Notes under the pieces: generated by a model
Databases searched by the model: none
Seen by the model: only the letters and a program-made list of their open reading frames with translations
Told to the model about the DNA's origin: nothing
Shown: positions 18,237-26,315 of the stretch, piece by piece
Layout of the letters: the number at the start of each line of letters is the position of its first letter
Numbering within the stretch: position 1 is the first letter of the stretch
Origin: UBA4416 sp044353195
GTDB taxonomy: Bacteria; Bacteroidota; Bacteroidia; B-17B0; Aurantibacillaceae
Length of the DNA: 64,000 bases
Reading direction: 5' to 3'
Assembly: GCA_044353195.1 (NCBI GenBank)
Contig: JBILCJ010000001.1
Span: forward strand, 23,888-87,887
Program-made: the position numbers and the translations under genes

Positions 18237-19688
18237 ATGAACGAAGCCATTAGAAAACTAGAACCCACTGTGATGTGGAATAAATTTGCAGATTTAAATG
18301 CTGTGCCACGTCCTTCAAAAAAAGAAGAACGCGTTATTCAATTTATAAAGTCATTTGGCGAAACATTAAACTTACCCACGTATGTTGACGAAGTAGGGAA
18401 TGTAATTATTAAAAAACCAGCTACTAAAGGAATGGAAGATAGAGTAACCATTGTGTTGCAAAGTCATTTAGATATGGTGCATCAAAAAAATGCAGCAACT
18501 AACTTTGATTTTAATACACAAGGTATTGAAATGTTTGTTGAAGGAGATTGGGTAAAAGCTAACGGTACCACGCTTGGCGCTGATAATGGAATTGGTGTTG
18601 CATCCATCATGGCGTTGTTAGAATCAACAACTATTCCACATCCTGCGTTAGAAGCTCTATTTACAATTGACGAAGAAACAGGAATGACAGGCGCTTTGGC
18701 ATTGAAAGGTGGATTGTTAGACGGTAGTATCATGTTGAATTTGGATACAGAAGACGATGATGAATTAACCATTGGTTGTGCTGGAGGTGTTGATATTACT
18801 GCTACTGGAACGTATACTAGTGAGGCTACCAAACATAACATGGCTTATAAAATTTCGGTAAAAGGTTTAACGGGTGGACATTCAGGAATGGATATTCATC
18901 GCGGAAGAGGAAATGCAAATAAAATCATGAATCGTTTATTATTAAACTTAACACGTGATTTAACTATTGAGATTGCCTCTATTGATGGTGGCAGTTTAAG
19001 AAACGCAATCCCTCGCGAATCTGTTTCAGTTATAACTGTAGGCGATGCAAATAATTTGAAAAAAAGTATTCAAGAATTTGAGAGTATTATTCAAGCTGAA
19101 TACAAAACAACGGATCCTAATGTAATTATTACCATTGATGAAACTGAAGTTCCAACACAAGTAGTGTCTGCAGATTTTCAGTATAAATTATTACGCAGTA
19201 TTTACGCATGTCCTTTTGGTATATATCGCATGAGTTCTGATATTGCAGGCTTAGTCCAAACTTCAAACAATGTGGCACGTGTGATTGTAAAAGATGGAGC
19301 CTATCAAATTCAATGTTTAACACGTAGTTCAGTGGATAGTGAGAAGTTAGATTTACAACATGCAATTACCTCTGCATTTGAATTGATGGGAGCTAATATT
19401 ATTGCGGCAGGATCTTATCCAGGCTGGACTCCTAAACCATCTGCACCCATTGTGAAATTAATGAGCGATTTGTATAAAGAACGTTATCATTCTGAAGCAA
19501 AAGTAAGTGCTTGCCATGCAGGTTTAGAATGTGGAATTTTAGGAACAAATTATCCCGACATGCAAATGATTTCTTTTGGGCCAAATATTAAAGGCGCTCA
19601 TTCACCTGATGAAAGAGCTCAAATAAGTTCAGTACAAAAATATTGGGGTTTTTTATTAGAAACATTAGTTCGAATTCCAAAAAAATAA
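18237..19688 (+). CDS. pepD: Aminoacyl-histidine dipeptidase PepD (beta-Ala-His / Xaa-His dipeptidase, M20)
   Basis: A 483-aa M20C metallopeptidase. Zinc-site motifs are LQSHLDMVH (about residues 80-88), the bridging Asp in TLGADNGIGVA, and the Glu pair in TIDEETGMTGAL. The dimerisation (lid) domain starts at GLTGGHSGMDIHRGRGNA. It splits unusual dipeptides with C-terminal His in the cytoplasm (no signal peptide). Start ATG 18237; 12 bp separate it from the DUF3109 gene on the same strand. Confidence 0.92.
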   Translation: MNEAIRKLEPTVMWNKFADLNAVPRPSKKEERVIQFIKSFGETLNLPTYVDEVGNVIIKKPATKGMEDRVTIVLQSHLDMVHQKNAATNFDFNTQGIEMFVEGDWVKANGTTLGADNGIGVASIMALLESTTIPHPALEALFTIDEETGMTGALALKGGLLDGSIMLNLDTEDDDELTIGCAGGVDITATGTYTSEATKHNMAYKISVKGLTGGHSGMDIHRGRGNANKIMNRLLLNLTRDLTIEIASIDGGSLRNAIPRESVSVITVGDANNLKKSIQEFESIIQAEYKTTDPNVIITIDETEVPTQVVSADFQYKLLRSIYACPFGIYRMSSDIAGLVQTSNNVARVIVKDGAYQIQCLTRSSVDSEKLDLQHAITSAFELMGANIIAAGSYPGWTPKPSAPIVKLMSDLYKERYHSEAKVSACHAGLECGILGTNYPDMQMISFGPNIKGAHSPDERAQISSVQKYWGFLLETLVRIPKK

Positions 19689-19700
19689 ATTTACTATAGC

Positions 19701-20288
19701 ATGATAGCAATTAATCATACATTAATTTCTGAAGATATTTTTGACAAAAAATTTGTGTGCGACTTAACTGCTTGTAAGGGCGCTTGTTGTGTTGCAGGAG
19801 ATAGTGGAGCACCATTAAGTAAGAAAGAATTGAAGCTGTTGGATAAAGTGTATCCAATTGCAAAGCCATACATGAATGAAAAAGGTATAGCGGCAGTTGA
19901 AAAGCAAGGAACGTATGTTTTAGATTCGGATGGAGATTATACAACCACTTTAGTGAGTGATGGCGAAGAGTGTGCTTTTGTATTTTTTGATTCAAATAAT
20001 ATTGCTAAGTGTTCGATTGAACAGGCTTATTTGGATGGCAAAACAGATTGGAAAAAACCAATTTCTTGTCATTTATATCCAATTCGTATAACAGAGTATA
20101 AAGAGTACGATGCGGTAAATTACCATAATTGGCATATCTGTAAACCAGCTTGTGAATGTGGAAGTGCATTAAATGTGCCTGTGTTTAAATTTTTAAAAGA
20201 ACCTTTAATTAGAAAATATGGCGACGATTGGTTTACCGAGTTAGAGGCCGTTTATGAAGTCTACGCTAAGAAATCGAAAGGGAAATAA
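19701..20288 (+). CDS. DUF3109 family cysteine-rich protein
   Basis: A 195-aa cytoplasmic protein matching DUF3109: N-terminal FVCDLTACKGACCVAGDSGAPL, a central EECAFVFFD and CSIEQAYLDGKTDWKKPISCHLYPIR, and a C-terminal CKPACECG. At least eight conserved cysteines in CxxxCKGACC-like groups suggest an iron-sulfur cluster or zinc site, similar to YkgJ-type Fe-S proteins. Function not established. It is 12 bp behind pepD and probably cotranscribed. Confidence 0.85.
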   Translation: MIAINHTLISEDIFDKKFVCDLTACKGACCVAGDSGAPLSKKELKLLDKVYPIAKPYMNEKGIAAVEKQGTYVLDSDGDYTTTLVSDGEECAFVFFDSNNIAKCSIEQAYLDGKTDWKKPISCHLYPIRITEYKEYDAVNYHNWHICKPACECGSALNVPVFKFLKEPLIRKYGDDWFTELEAVYEVYAKKSKGK

Positions 20289-20312
20289 AGGTAGTTTTCA
20301 GTTTTTCTTAAT

Positions 20313-20343
20313 TTTGTAAAAAACTAAATAAAACGTATATTTG
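20313..20343 (+). promoter_or_regulatory. Bacteroidota-type promoter for tatA
   Basis: TTTG (20313-20316), 19-bp spacer, TATATTTG (20336-20343): an exact fit to -33 TTTG / -7 TAnnTTTG. The expected RNA start is about 12 nt before the tatA ATG. Confidence 0.7.
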
Positions 20344-20362
20344 TTTCATAAAATTTAAAATC

Positions 20363-20539
20363 ATGACACACTTAATATTAGGCATGGGTACCCAAGAAAT
20401 TATAATTATTTTAGTTATAGTTTTATTAATGTTTGGAGGAAAGAAAATTCCAGAATTAATGAAAGGTTTAGGAAAAGGAATGAAAGAATTTAAAGATGCT
20501 TCTAAAGGCGAAAGCACTTCAGAAGGCGAGAATAAATAA
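20363..20539 (+). CDS. tatA: Sec-independent protein translocase TatA/TatE
   Basis: A 58-aa protein. The N terminus MTHLILGMGTQEIIIILVIVLLMFGG gives one short membrane helix, followed by the hallmark FGGKKIPELMKGLGKGMKEFK amphipathic helix and a short charged tail. TatA polymerises to form the pore through which folded twin-arginine proteins cross the inner membrane. No tatC is in view. A fitting promoter (20313-20343) and a hairpin after the stop make this a single-gene unit. FGxxxxPEL is diagnostic. Confidence 0.9.
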   Translation: MTHLILGMGTQEIIIILVIVLLMFGGKKIPELMKGLGKGMKEFKDASKGESTSEGENK

Positions 20540-20561
20540 TTAAAAAAAATCACAAAAAAAT

Positions 20562-20595
20562 AAGCGTCTTTCAAACTGATTGACGCTTTTATTAT
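20562..20595 (+). terminator. Terminator hairpin after tatA
   Basis: AAGCGTC (20562-20568) and GACGCTT (20582-20588) pair around a 13-nt loop and are followed by a T-rich run. It lies 23 bp after the tatA stop and before gatA. Confidence 0.7.
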
Positions 20596-20610
20596 TTAAT
20601 ATAAATAACA

Positions 20611-22029
20611 GTGTATACATTTTCAACCATACAAAATCTTCAAACAGATTTAATCGCTGGTAACATCACCTGCGTTCAATTAGTTGAAGATTCTATTAAA
20701 ACCATTGAATCCAAAAAACATTTAAATGCATTTTTAGAAGTGTTTCATATTTCAGCAATGGAGCAAGCGAAGCGTGTAGACGAAAAAATAAAATTAAAAA
20801 CACAAGGAAAATTAGCAGGAGTAATTGTTGGTTTAAAAGATAACATTTGTTATAAAGGTCATAAGGTTTCAGCTTCTTCAAAAATTTTAGAAGGTTTTGA
20901 ATCACTTTATTCTTCAACAGTTGTAGAGCGTTTATTAAATGAAGATGCTATTATCATTGGTCGTTTAAATTGCGATGAATTTGCAATGGGCAGCAGTAAT
21001 GAAAATTCGGCTTACGGAAAAGTATTAAATCCATTAAATGAAAAAACAGTTCCAGGTGGTTCATCAGGAGGAACAGCAGCAGCAGTTGCAGCAAATTTAT
21101 GTCACGTTGCCTTGGGTTCAGATACAGGTGGCTCTATTCGTCAGCCAGCTTCGTTTACAGGAACAGTTGGATTAAAACCTACATACGGTAGAGTATCGCG
21201 TTGGGGCTTAATTGCATACGGTTCTTCATTTGATCAAATTGGGCCAATAACAAAAACCGTAGATGATGCCGCTTTATTATTGCAAGTAACAGCAGGTGCT
21301 GATGAATTTGATACAACAGCTTCTCAAAAAGAGGTTGAAAATTATTCAGAAGGATTAGGCCAAACTAAAAAATATAAAATCGCTTATTTAAAAGAATGTG
21401 TTGAGGCAAATGGTTTAGATGCTGAGGTTAAACAAAAAACATTAGATACTTTAGAAAAATTAAAAAATGATGGCCACACAATTGCATCAGTTGATTTTCC
21501 GTATTTAGAATTTTTAGTACCAACTTATTATGTTATTACAACGGCTGAAGCATCATCTAATTTATCACGTTTTGACGGCGTTCATTTTGGTTATAGAAGT
21601 CCAAATGCGACTGATTTAGAAAGCACTTATAAAAAATCACGCAGTGAAGGTTTCGGTAAAGAAGTAAAGCGCCGTATCATGTTAGGTACTTTTGTATTAA
21701 GCGCTGGTTATTATGATGCGTATTATAGTAAAGCACAAAAAGTAAGAAATAAAATTCGTCAAAAAACACGAGAAATTTTATCTGAGTACGATTTCATTGT
21801 AACACCTTCAACTCCCGGAACAGCTTTTGAGTTTGGCAAAAACAGTGCCGATCCAATCAAAATGTATTTAGAAGATATATTTACTGTGCAAGCAAATATT
21901 GTTGGTTGTCCTGCTATTTCAGTGCCAAACGGACTTCATAGTAATGGCTTACCAATAGGTATACAAATAATGGGAAGAGATTTTGAAGAAGCAGATTTAT
22001 TTAACATCGCAAAACAAATGATGCATTAA
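20611..22029 (+). CDS. gatA: Asp/Glu-tRNA(Asn/Gln) amidotransferase subunit A
   Basis: A 472-aa amidase-signature enzyme. The catalytic Lys is in GLKDNICYKG (about residue 76); the cis-Ser and nucleophile Ser lie in PGGSSGGTAAAVAANL and GSDTGGSIRQPASFTG (about 150-175). It releases ammonia from glutamine for transamidation of mischarged tRNAs in the GatCAB complex. gatB and gatC are not adjacent. The start is GTG at 20611; no ATG lies closer to the conserved N terminus YTFSTIQNLQ, and length and alignment favour it. Confidence 0.93.
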   Translation: MYTFSTIQNLQTDLIAGNITCVQLVEDSIKTIESKKHLNAFLEVFHISAMEQAKRVDEKIKLKTQGKLAGVIVGLKDNICYKGHKVSASSKILEGFESLYSSTVVERLLNEDAIIIGRLNCDEFAMGSSNENSAYGKVLNPLNEKTVPGGSSGGTAAAVAANLCHVALGSDTGGSIRQPASFTGTVGLKPTYGRVSRWGLIAYGSSFDQIGPITKTVDDAALLLQVTAGADEFDTTASQKEVENYSEGLGQTKKYKIAYLKECVEANGLDAEVKQKTLDTLEKLKNDGHTIASVDFPYLEFLVPTYYVITTAEASSNLSRFDGVHFGYRSPNATDLESTYKKSRSEGFGKEVKRRIMLGTFVLSAGYYDAYYSKAQKVRNKIRQKTREILSEYDFIVTPSTPGTAFEFGKNSADPIKMYLEDIFTVQANIVGCPAISVPNGLHSNGLPIGIQIMGRDFEEADLFNIAKQMMH

Positions 22030-22103
22030 TGTGTTTTTAGTTTAAACGATTCACCCTCCTAATATTAATTTTTTTTAGATGTTAGGTAATAAAAAAAACA
22101 AAC

Positions 22104-23195
22104 ATGGAAATTACAATTGATAGCGTTATTGACGCTCTAAAATATGTAGACGATCCAGATCTTAAAAAAGATTTAGTGACTCTTGGAATGATAAAAGATG
22201 TTGCGGTAGATGGTAAGAATGTTTTATTTACTGTTGTATTAACAACCCCTGCATGTCCAATGAAAGACATGATTCACAACGCTTGTGTGAATGCAATAAA
22301 ATTTTATGTTGATAAAGAGGCCATTGTTAATGTAACTATGACATCTAACGTTACATCAACGCGTAGTACAGATAATTCAACATTATCTAAAATTAAAAAT
22401 ATTATCGCCGTTGCCTCTGGTAAAGGTGGAGTAGGGAAGTCAACAGTTTCAGCAAACTTAGCAGTAGCATTAGCAAAGCAAGGTGCAAAAGTTGGTTTGG
22501 TTGATGCAGATATTTATGGTCCGTCGCAAACCATTATGTTTGATGTACAGAATGATATGCCAGCCAAATCAGAATTTGATGGTAAACCAAAAATGGCTCC
22601 AGTTGAAAGTTATGGGGTTAAATTAAATTCAGTTGGATTTTTAGCAGGCCCAGATCAGGTTATTGCATTGCGTGGCCCAATGGCATCTAAAGCATTAACA
22701 CAATTGTTTATGGATACGAATTGGGGAGAATTAGATTATTTAATTATTGATTTACCTCCTGGTACAGGCGATATACAAATTACATTGTGTAGCACCATTC
22801 CAATTACAGGTGCAGTTGTTGTAAGTACTCCGCAAGCTGTAGCATTAGCGGATGCTCGAAAAGGAATTGCATTATTTAAATTGCCAGCTCTTAATGTCCC
22901 TGTTTTAGGTATTGTTGAGAACATGGCTTATTTTACGCCTGAAGAATTGCCTGAAAATAAATATTATATTTTTGGAAAAGATGGTGCAAAAAATTTAGCA
23001 GAAGAAATGAATTTACCTTTACTTGGTCAAATTCCTTTAGTACAAAGCATCAGAGAATCAGGAGATATTGGGCGACCAGCCGTTTTACAAGAAACAACTC
23101 CGCAAGCCTTGGCGTTTAGAGAAATGGCGCAAAACATTGCGCAGCAAGTGGCTATTTTAAATGCCAATAAAATGAAAGAGTCTGTAACTTCTTAA
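22104..23195 (+). CDS. Mrp/ApbC family Fe-S cluster carrier ATPase with MIP18 domain
   Basis: 363 aa. Residues 1-85 are a MIP18/DUF59 domain with the TTPACPM motif, and residues about 95-355 are a deviant Walker ATPase (ASGKGGVGKSTVSANLA; DLPPGTGD). The family carries or inserts Fe-S clusters. The CxxC pair that bridges a cluster in E. coli Mrp and Nbp35 (near ENMSYF) is absent: the sequence here reads VENMAYFTPEELPENKYYIFG. A carrier without that site may hold the cluster by the MIP18 cysteine or act differently. Such forms appear usual in Bacteroidota (from memory). Convergent with the acylphosphatase gene. Confidence 0.88.
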   Translation: MEITIDSVIDALKYVDDPDLKKDLVTLGMIKDVAVDGKNVLFTVVLTTPACPMKDMIHNACVNAIKFYVDKEAIVNVTMTSNVTSTRSTDNSTLSKIKNIIAVASGKGGVGKSTVSANLAVALAKQGAKVGLVDADIYGPSQTIMFDVQNDMPAKSEFDGKPKMAPVESYGVKLNSVGFLAGPDQVIALRGPMASKALTQLFMDTNWGELDYLIIDLPPGTGDIQITLCSTIPITGAVVVSTPQAVALADARKGIALFKLPALNVPVLGIVENMAYFTPEELPENKYYIFGKDGAKNLAEEMNLPLLGQIPLVQSIRESGDIGRPAVLQETTPQALAFREMAQNIAQQVAILNANKMKESVTS

Positions 23196-23205
23196 TGGAA
23201 TAAAA

Positions 23206-23247
23206 AAACGTTTGAACGAAAGATTTATCGCTTGAGTTCAAACGTTT
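23206..23247 (-). terminator. Terminator hairpin shared by mrp and acylphosphatase genes
   Basis: AAACGTTTGAAC (23206-23217) and GTTCAAACGTTT (23236-23247) pair perfectly around an 18-nt loop. On the minus strand the stem is followed by a run of seven T, so it best serves the acylphosphatase/ugd operon. One arm lies inside the last codons of the acylphosphatase gene. Confidence 0.7.
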
Positions 23248-23512
23248 GTAAATCTTTCAGTGGTTGTTCTTCAGAAATGACTTCAGTTACTTTTGATAAA
23301 GGAGAACCAACATAACACCAGTCGATAAATGTATTGACATTTTCTTCTTCGCCTTCCACTTCAATATACACATCACCGTTGTGTAAATTTTTGACTAAAC
23401 CAGTAAGATTTAATTTCATTGCTTTAGATTGCGCAAACACGCGGTAATTGACACGTTGAACTTTTCCTTTTACAAGAATAGTATAATGTCTAAGTGTTTT
23501 TATTTTTTTCAT
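23225..23512 (-). CDS. Acylphosphatase
   Basis: A 95-aa ferredoxin-like enzyme that hydrolyses acyl phosphates. The phosphate loop reads GKVQRVNYRVFAQ (about residues 16-28), with the catalytic Arg in NYRVF. The catalytic Asn is in GLVKNLHNGDVYIEVEG. The usual loop is VQGVxFR; here Gly is replaced by Arg and Phe by Tyr, a mild departure. It is the last gene of the minus-strand sugar-nucleotide operon, 14 bp after the UDP-xylose synthase gene. No membrane or signal sequence. Confidence 0.88.
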   Translation of the reverse strand: MKKIKTLRHYTILVKGKVQRVNYRVFAQSKAMKLNLTGLVKNLHNGDVYIEVEGEEENVNTFIDWCYVGSPLSKVTEVISEEQPLKDLQTFELKR

Positions 23513-23526
23513 TTACGCAATGATGC

Positions 23527-24513
23527 TTATTTATTAAGCGTTTCTAAATTGCGATGTTCTGTTTTATTCAGTTCTTCTTTACTTAATGATTTAAAATAAT
23601 CGTAAGTTATTTTCAAACCTTCAGCTCTGTTTACCTTAGGATTCCAACCTAATAATTGTTGCGCCTTTGTAATATCAGGTTTTCTTTGTTTAGGATCATC
23701 TTTTGGCAGGTCCAATGAAATTAATTTTTGATTAGAACCTGTTAGTTTTAAAATTTCATCAGCAAAATCTTTTATAGAAATTTCATCAGGGTTTCCGATG
23801 TTTACTGGCAAATGATAATCACTCATTAGTAAACGATAAATACCTTCTACCAAATCATCTACAAAACAAAAGCTACGAGTTTGACTTCCGTCTCCAAACA
23901 TAGTTAAATCTTCTCCACGAAGCGCTTGACCTATAAATGCTGGTAATACGCGCCCATCATTTAATCTCATTTTTGGTCCGTATGTATTAAAGATACGAAT
24001 GATACGAGTTTCTAACCCATGCGTTTCGTGATAAGCCATTGTTAAGGCTTCCATGAAACGTTTTGCTTCATCGTAACAACCACGTGGTCCTACAGGATTT
24101 ACATTTCCCCAATATTCTTCTGTTTGAGGATGTACCGCAGGATCTCCATATACTTCACTTGTTGAGGCAACTAATACTCGTGCTTTTTTAACTCTAGCAA
24201 AACCTAGTACGTTGTGTGTTCCCAAGGATGAAACTTTTAACGTTTGAATTGGAATTTTTAAATAATCAATTGGACTTGCAGGTGATGCAAAATGTAAAAT
24301 GTAATCGATGTTTCCAGGTACGTGAATAAATTTAGAAACATCATGATGGTAAAATTCAAATTGAGGAAGTTTAAAAAGATGCTCAATATTTTTCAAATCA
24401 CCTGTAACCAGGTTATCCATAGCCACAACGCTCATTCCTTCTTTGATAAATCGATCACATAAATGTGAACCTAAAAATCCTGCTGCTCCTGTTATTAAAA
24501 TTCTTTTTTGCAT
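23527..24513 (-). CDS. UDP-glucuronate decarboxylase (UDP-xylose synthase), SDR family
   Basis: A 328-aa extended SDR. The NAD loop is ITGAAGFLGSHL (residues 7-18); the catalytic residues are Thr/Ser in ASTSEVYGDP and Tyr147 with Lys151 in GCYDEAK. The segment NPVGPRGCYDEAKR and the later TMFGDGSQTRSFCFVDD are typical of UXS enzymes. It oxidises, decarboxylates and re-reduces UDP-glucuronate to UDP-xylose. The adjacent upstream gene makes UDP-glucuronate, so the pair forms a two-step route from UDP-glucose to UDP-xylose for surface glycans. Confidence 0.9.
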   Translation of the reverse strand: MQKRILITGAAGFLGSHLCDRFIKEGMSVVAMDNLVTGDLKNIEHLFKLPQFEFYHHDVSKFIHVPGNIDYILHFASPASPIDYLKIPIQTLKVSSLGTHNVLGFARVKKARVLVASTSEVYGDPAVHPQTEEYWGNVNPVGPRGCYDEAKRFMEALTMAYHETHGLETRIIRIFNTYGPKMRLNDGRVLPAFIGQALRGEDLTMFGDGSQTRSFCFVDDLVEGIYRLLMSDYHLPVNIGNPDEISIKDFADEILKLTGSNQKLISLDLPKDDPKQRKPDITKAQQLLGWNPKVNRAEGLKITYDYFKSLSKEELNKTEHRNLETLNK

Positions 24514-24555
24514 AAGTGTATCAACCTAATTTGTTTAATTGTTATTTCTAATTTA

Positions 24556-25878
24556 TTAATTCGTATTGATTCCAACACAGTAATAATTGTAACCAAGTTT
24601 TTTCATGTCTTGAAAATCGAAAATATTTCTACCGTCAAATAATGTTTTTTCATTTAAACGTTTTCCTATTTCTTCAAAATCAGGAACTCTAAATTCTGGC
24701 CACTCAGTTACAATTAGTAACGCATCTGCATTATTTAAGCTATCATACATATCTAACGAATACGAAATTGTATCACCAATCATACGCTGTGCTTCGTGCA
24801 TAGCAACTGGATCATATGCAACAACAGTGGCTCCTTCTTTTAATAATTTTTCAATGATGACTAAAGATGGTGCTTCGCGCATGTCATCTGTTTTTGGTTT
24901 AAATGATAATCCCCATAGTGCAAATTTCTTTCCTTTTAAATCTCCCTTAAAATGATTTTTTACTTTATTGAAAAGAACTTCTTTTTGATTTTCATTGACT
25001 TCTTCCACAGCTGTTAAAACACGCATGTTGTATTTATTTTCGTTAGCCGTTTTAATTAAAGCTTTTACATCTTTTGGAAAACAACTTCCTCCATAACCAA
25101 CACCTGGATAAATAAATTTAGTTCCGATGCGTGTATCACTTCCAATTCCTTTACGAACCATGTTGACATCAGCACCCATGATTTCGCAAAGATTTGCAAT
25201 GTCATTCATGAAACTAATTTTAGTTGCAAGCATTGCATTTGCTGCATACTTAGTCATTTCGGCTGATGGAATATCCATAAAATAAATGGGATGACCATTC
25301 ATTAAAAAAGGTTTATACAGCTTTCTGATTAGTTCTTCAGCTTTTGGATTATCAACACCAACAACAATTCTGTCAGGCTTCATAAAATCTTCGATAGCAG
25401 CACCTTCTTTTAAAAATTCTGGATTTGATGCAACATATATTTCTAAATCTGATTTTCTTTTTAGTAATTCTTCTTTTAACGCACCTCTCACTTTTTCTGC
25501 TGTTCCAACAGGCACTGTACTTTTAGTTACAACCACCATTGGATGTTGAGCATGTTTCCCGATACTAGAAGCAACAGCTAATACATATTTTAAATCAGCC
25601 GAACCATCTTCATCTGGTGGAGTTCCAACGGCGATAAAAACAACTTCAGCACCTTGTATTGCTTCAGCTAAGTTGGTTGAAAAATGTAAACGTTTTTTTT
25701 CCACATTACGACTTACCATTTCATCTAAACCTGGCTCGTAAATTGGTAAAATACCTTTATGTAAATTATCTATTTTATTTTGATCAATATCAATACATGT
25801 TACATTCATCCCAACTTCTGCAAAGCATGTACCTGTTACTAATCCTACGTATCCTGTTCCTACAATAGCTATTTTCAT
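24556..25878 (-). CDS. ugd: UDP-glucose 6-dehydrogenase
   Basis: A 440-aa enzyme of usual length. The N-terminal Rossmann loop is IVGTGYVGLVTGTCFAE; the catalytic Cys is in GVGYGGSCFPKDVKALI (about residue 260), preceded by the substrate-binding NAMLATKISFMNDIANLCE. The C-terminal UDP-binding domain begins near KKFALWGLSFKPKTDDMREAPS. It oxidises UDP-glucose twice to UDP-glucuronate with NAD+. It stands 42 bp upstream of the UDP-xylose synthase gene, and 43 bp downstream of a four-helix bundle gene. Confidence 0.94.
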   Translation of the reverse strand: MKIAIVGTGYVGLVTGTCFAEVGMNVTCIDIDQNKIDNLHKGILPIYEPGLDEMVSRNVEKKRLHFSTNLAEAIQGAEVVFIAVGTPPDEDGSADLKYVLAVASSIGKHAQHPMVVVTKSTVPVGTAEKVRGALKEELLKRKSDLEIYVASNPEFLKEGAAIEDFMKPDRIVVGVDNPKAEELIRKLYKPFLMNGHPIYFMDIPSAEMTKYAANAMLATKISFMNDIANLCEIMGADVNMVRKGIGSDTRIGTKFIYPGVGYGGSCFPKDVKALIKTANENKYNMRVLTAVEEVNENQKEVLFNKVKNHFKGDLKGKKFALWGLSFKPKTDDMREAPSLVIIEKLLKEGATVVAYDPVAMHEAQRMIGDTISYSLDMYDSLNNADALLIVTEWPEFRVPDFEEIGKRLNEKTLFDGRNIFDFQDMKKLGYNYYCVGINTN

Positions 25879-25921
25879 ATATTCAATTAGTTAATTTGAC
25901 AATGAGTTTATGTGACTATGC

Positions 25922-26302
25922 TCACGAGACAATAATTGCCGTTTTATTTTTTAAATTGTTTTTAGTTGATGATATAATCTTTGATAATATCTTTATAATA
26001 ATTTGTAATTTCTCTTTTAACTCACTTGTCGGGTATGATTTAGATTGCTCACAAATGGTTAGCCAATACATAGTTTCATCCGCCTCTTTATGTGCAATTT
26101 TTAATTTATGAATAAAATCAGATTTACTTTCTGCATTTTGTGCTTCATGCACATTGGCACCAATTGATGTCCCTGATTTTAATAATTGATTAGCTACAAC
26201 AAATTTCCTTTTACTTTCTAGAAGTTCAACAAAAGATATCACCTCAATAGAAAATTCTATAGTCAATTTTAATATAGGGTTATCTTTTTGTTCCATTGTC
26301 AA
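25922..26302 (-). CDS. Four-helix bundle protein (TIGR02436 / S23 family)
   Basis: 126 aa, all helical. The pattern ANQLLKSGTSIGANVHEAQNAESKSDFIHKLKIA followed by EADETMYWL is the core of the four-helix bundle family first seen as ORFs within 23S rRNA intervening sequences. Here it is free-standing inside a sugar-nucleotide operon, as often seen in Bacteroidota. Function is unknown; the family forms pentameric rings in solved members. Met1 or Met3 could be the start. It is 13 bp after the aminotransferase gene, so it is cotranscribed. Confidence 0.88.
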   Translation of the reverse strand: MTMEQKDNPILKLTIEFSIEVISFVELLESKRKFVVANQLLKSGTSIGANVHEAQNAESKSDFIHKLKIAHKEADETMYWLTICEQSKSYPTSELKEKLQIIIKILSKIISSTKNNLKNKTAIIVS

Positions 26303-26315
26303 ATAGTCATATTGA

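Noticed and set aside
25896..26111. Plus-strand ORF opposite the four-helix bundle gene
   Set aside because: It is a mirror frame of a recognised family gene and has no support of its own.
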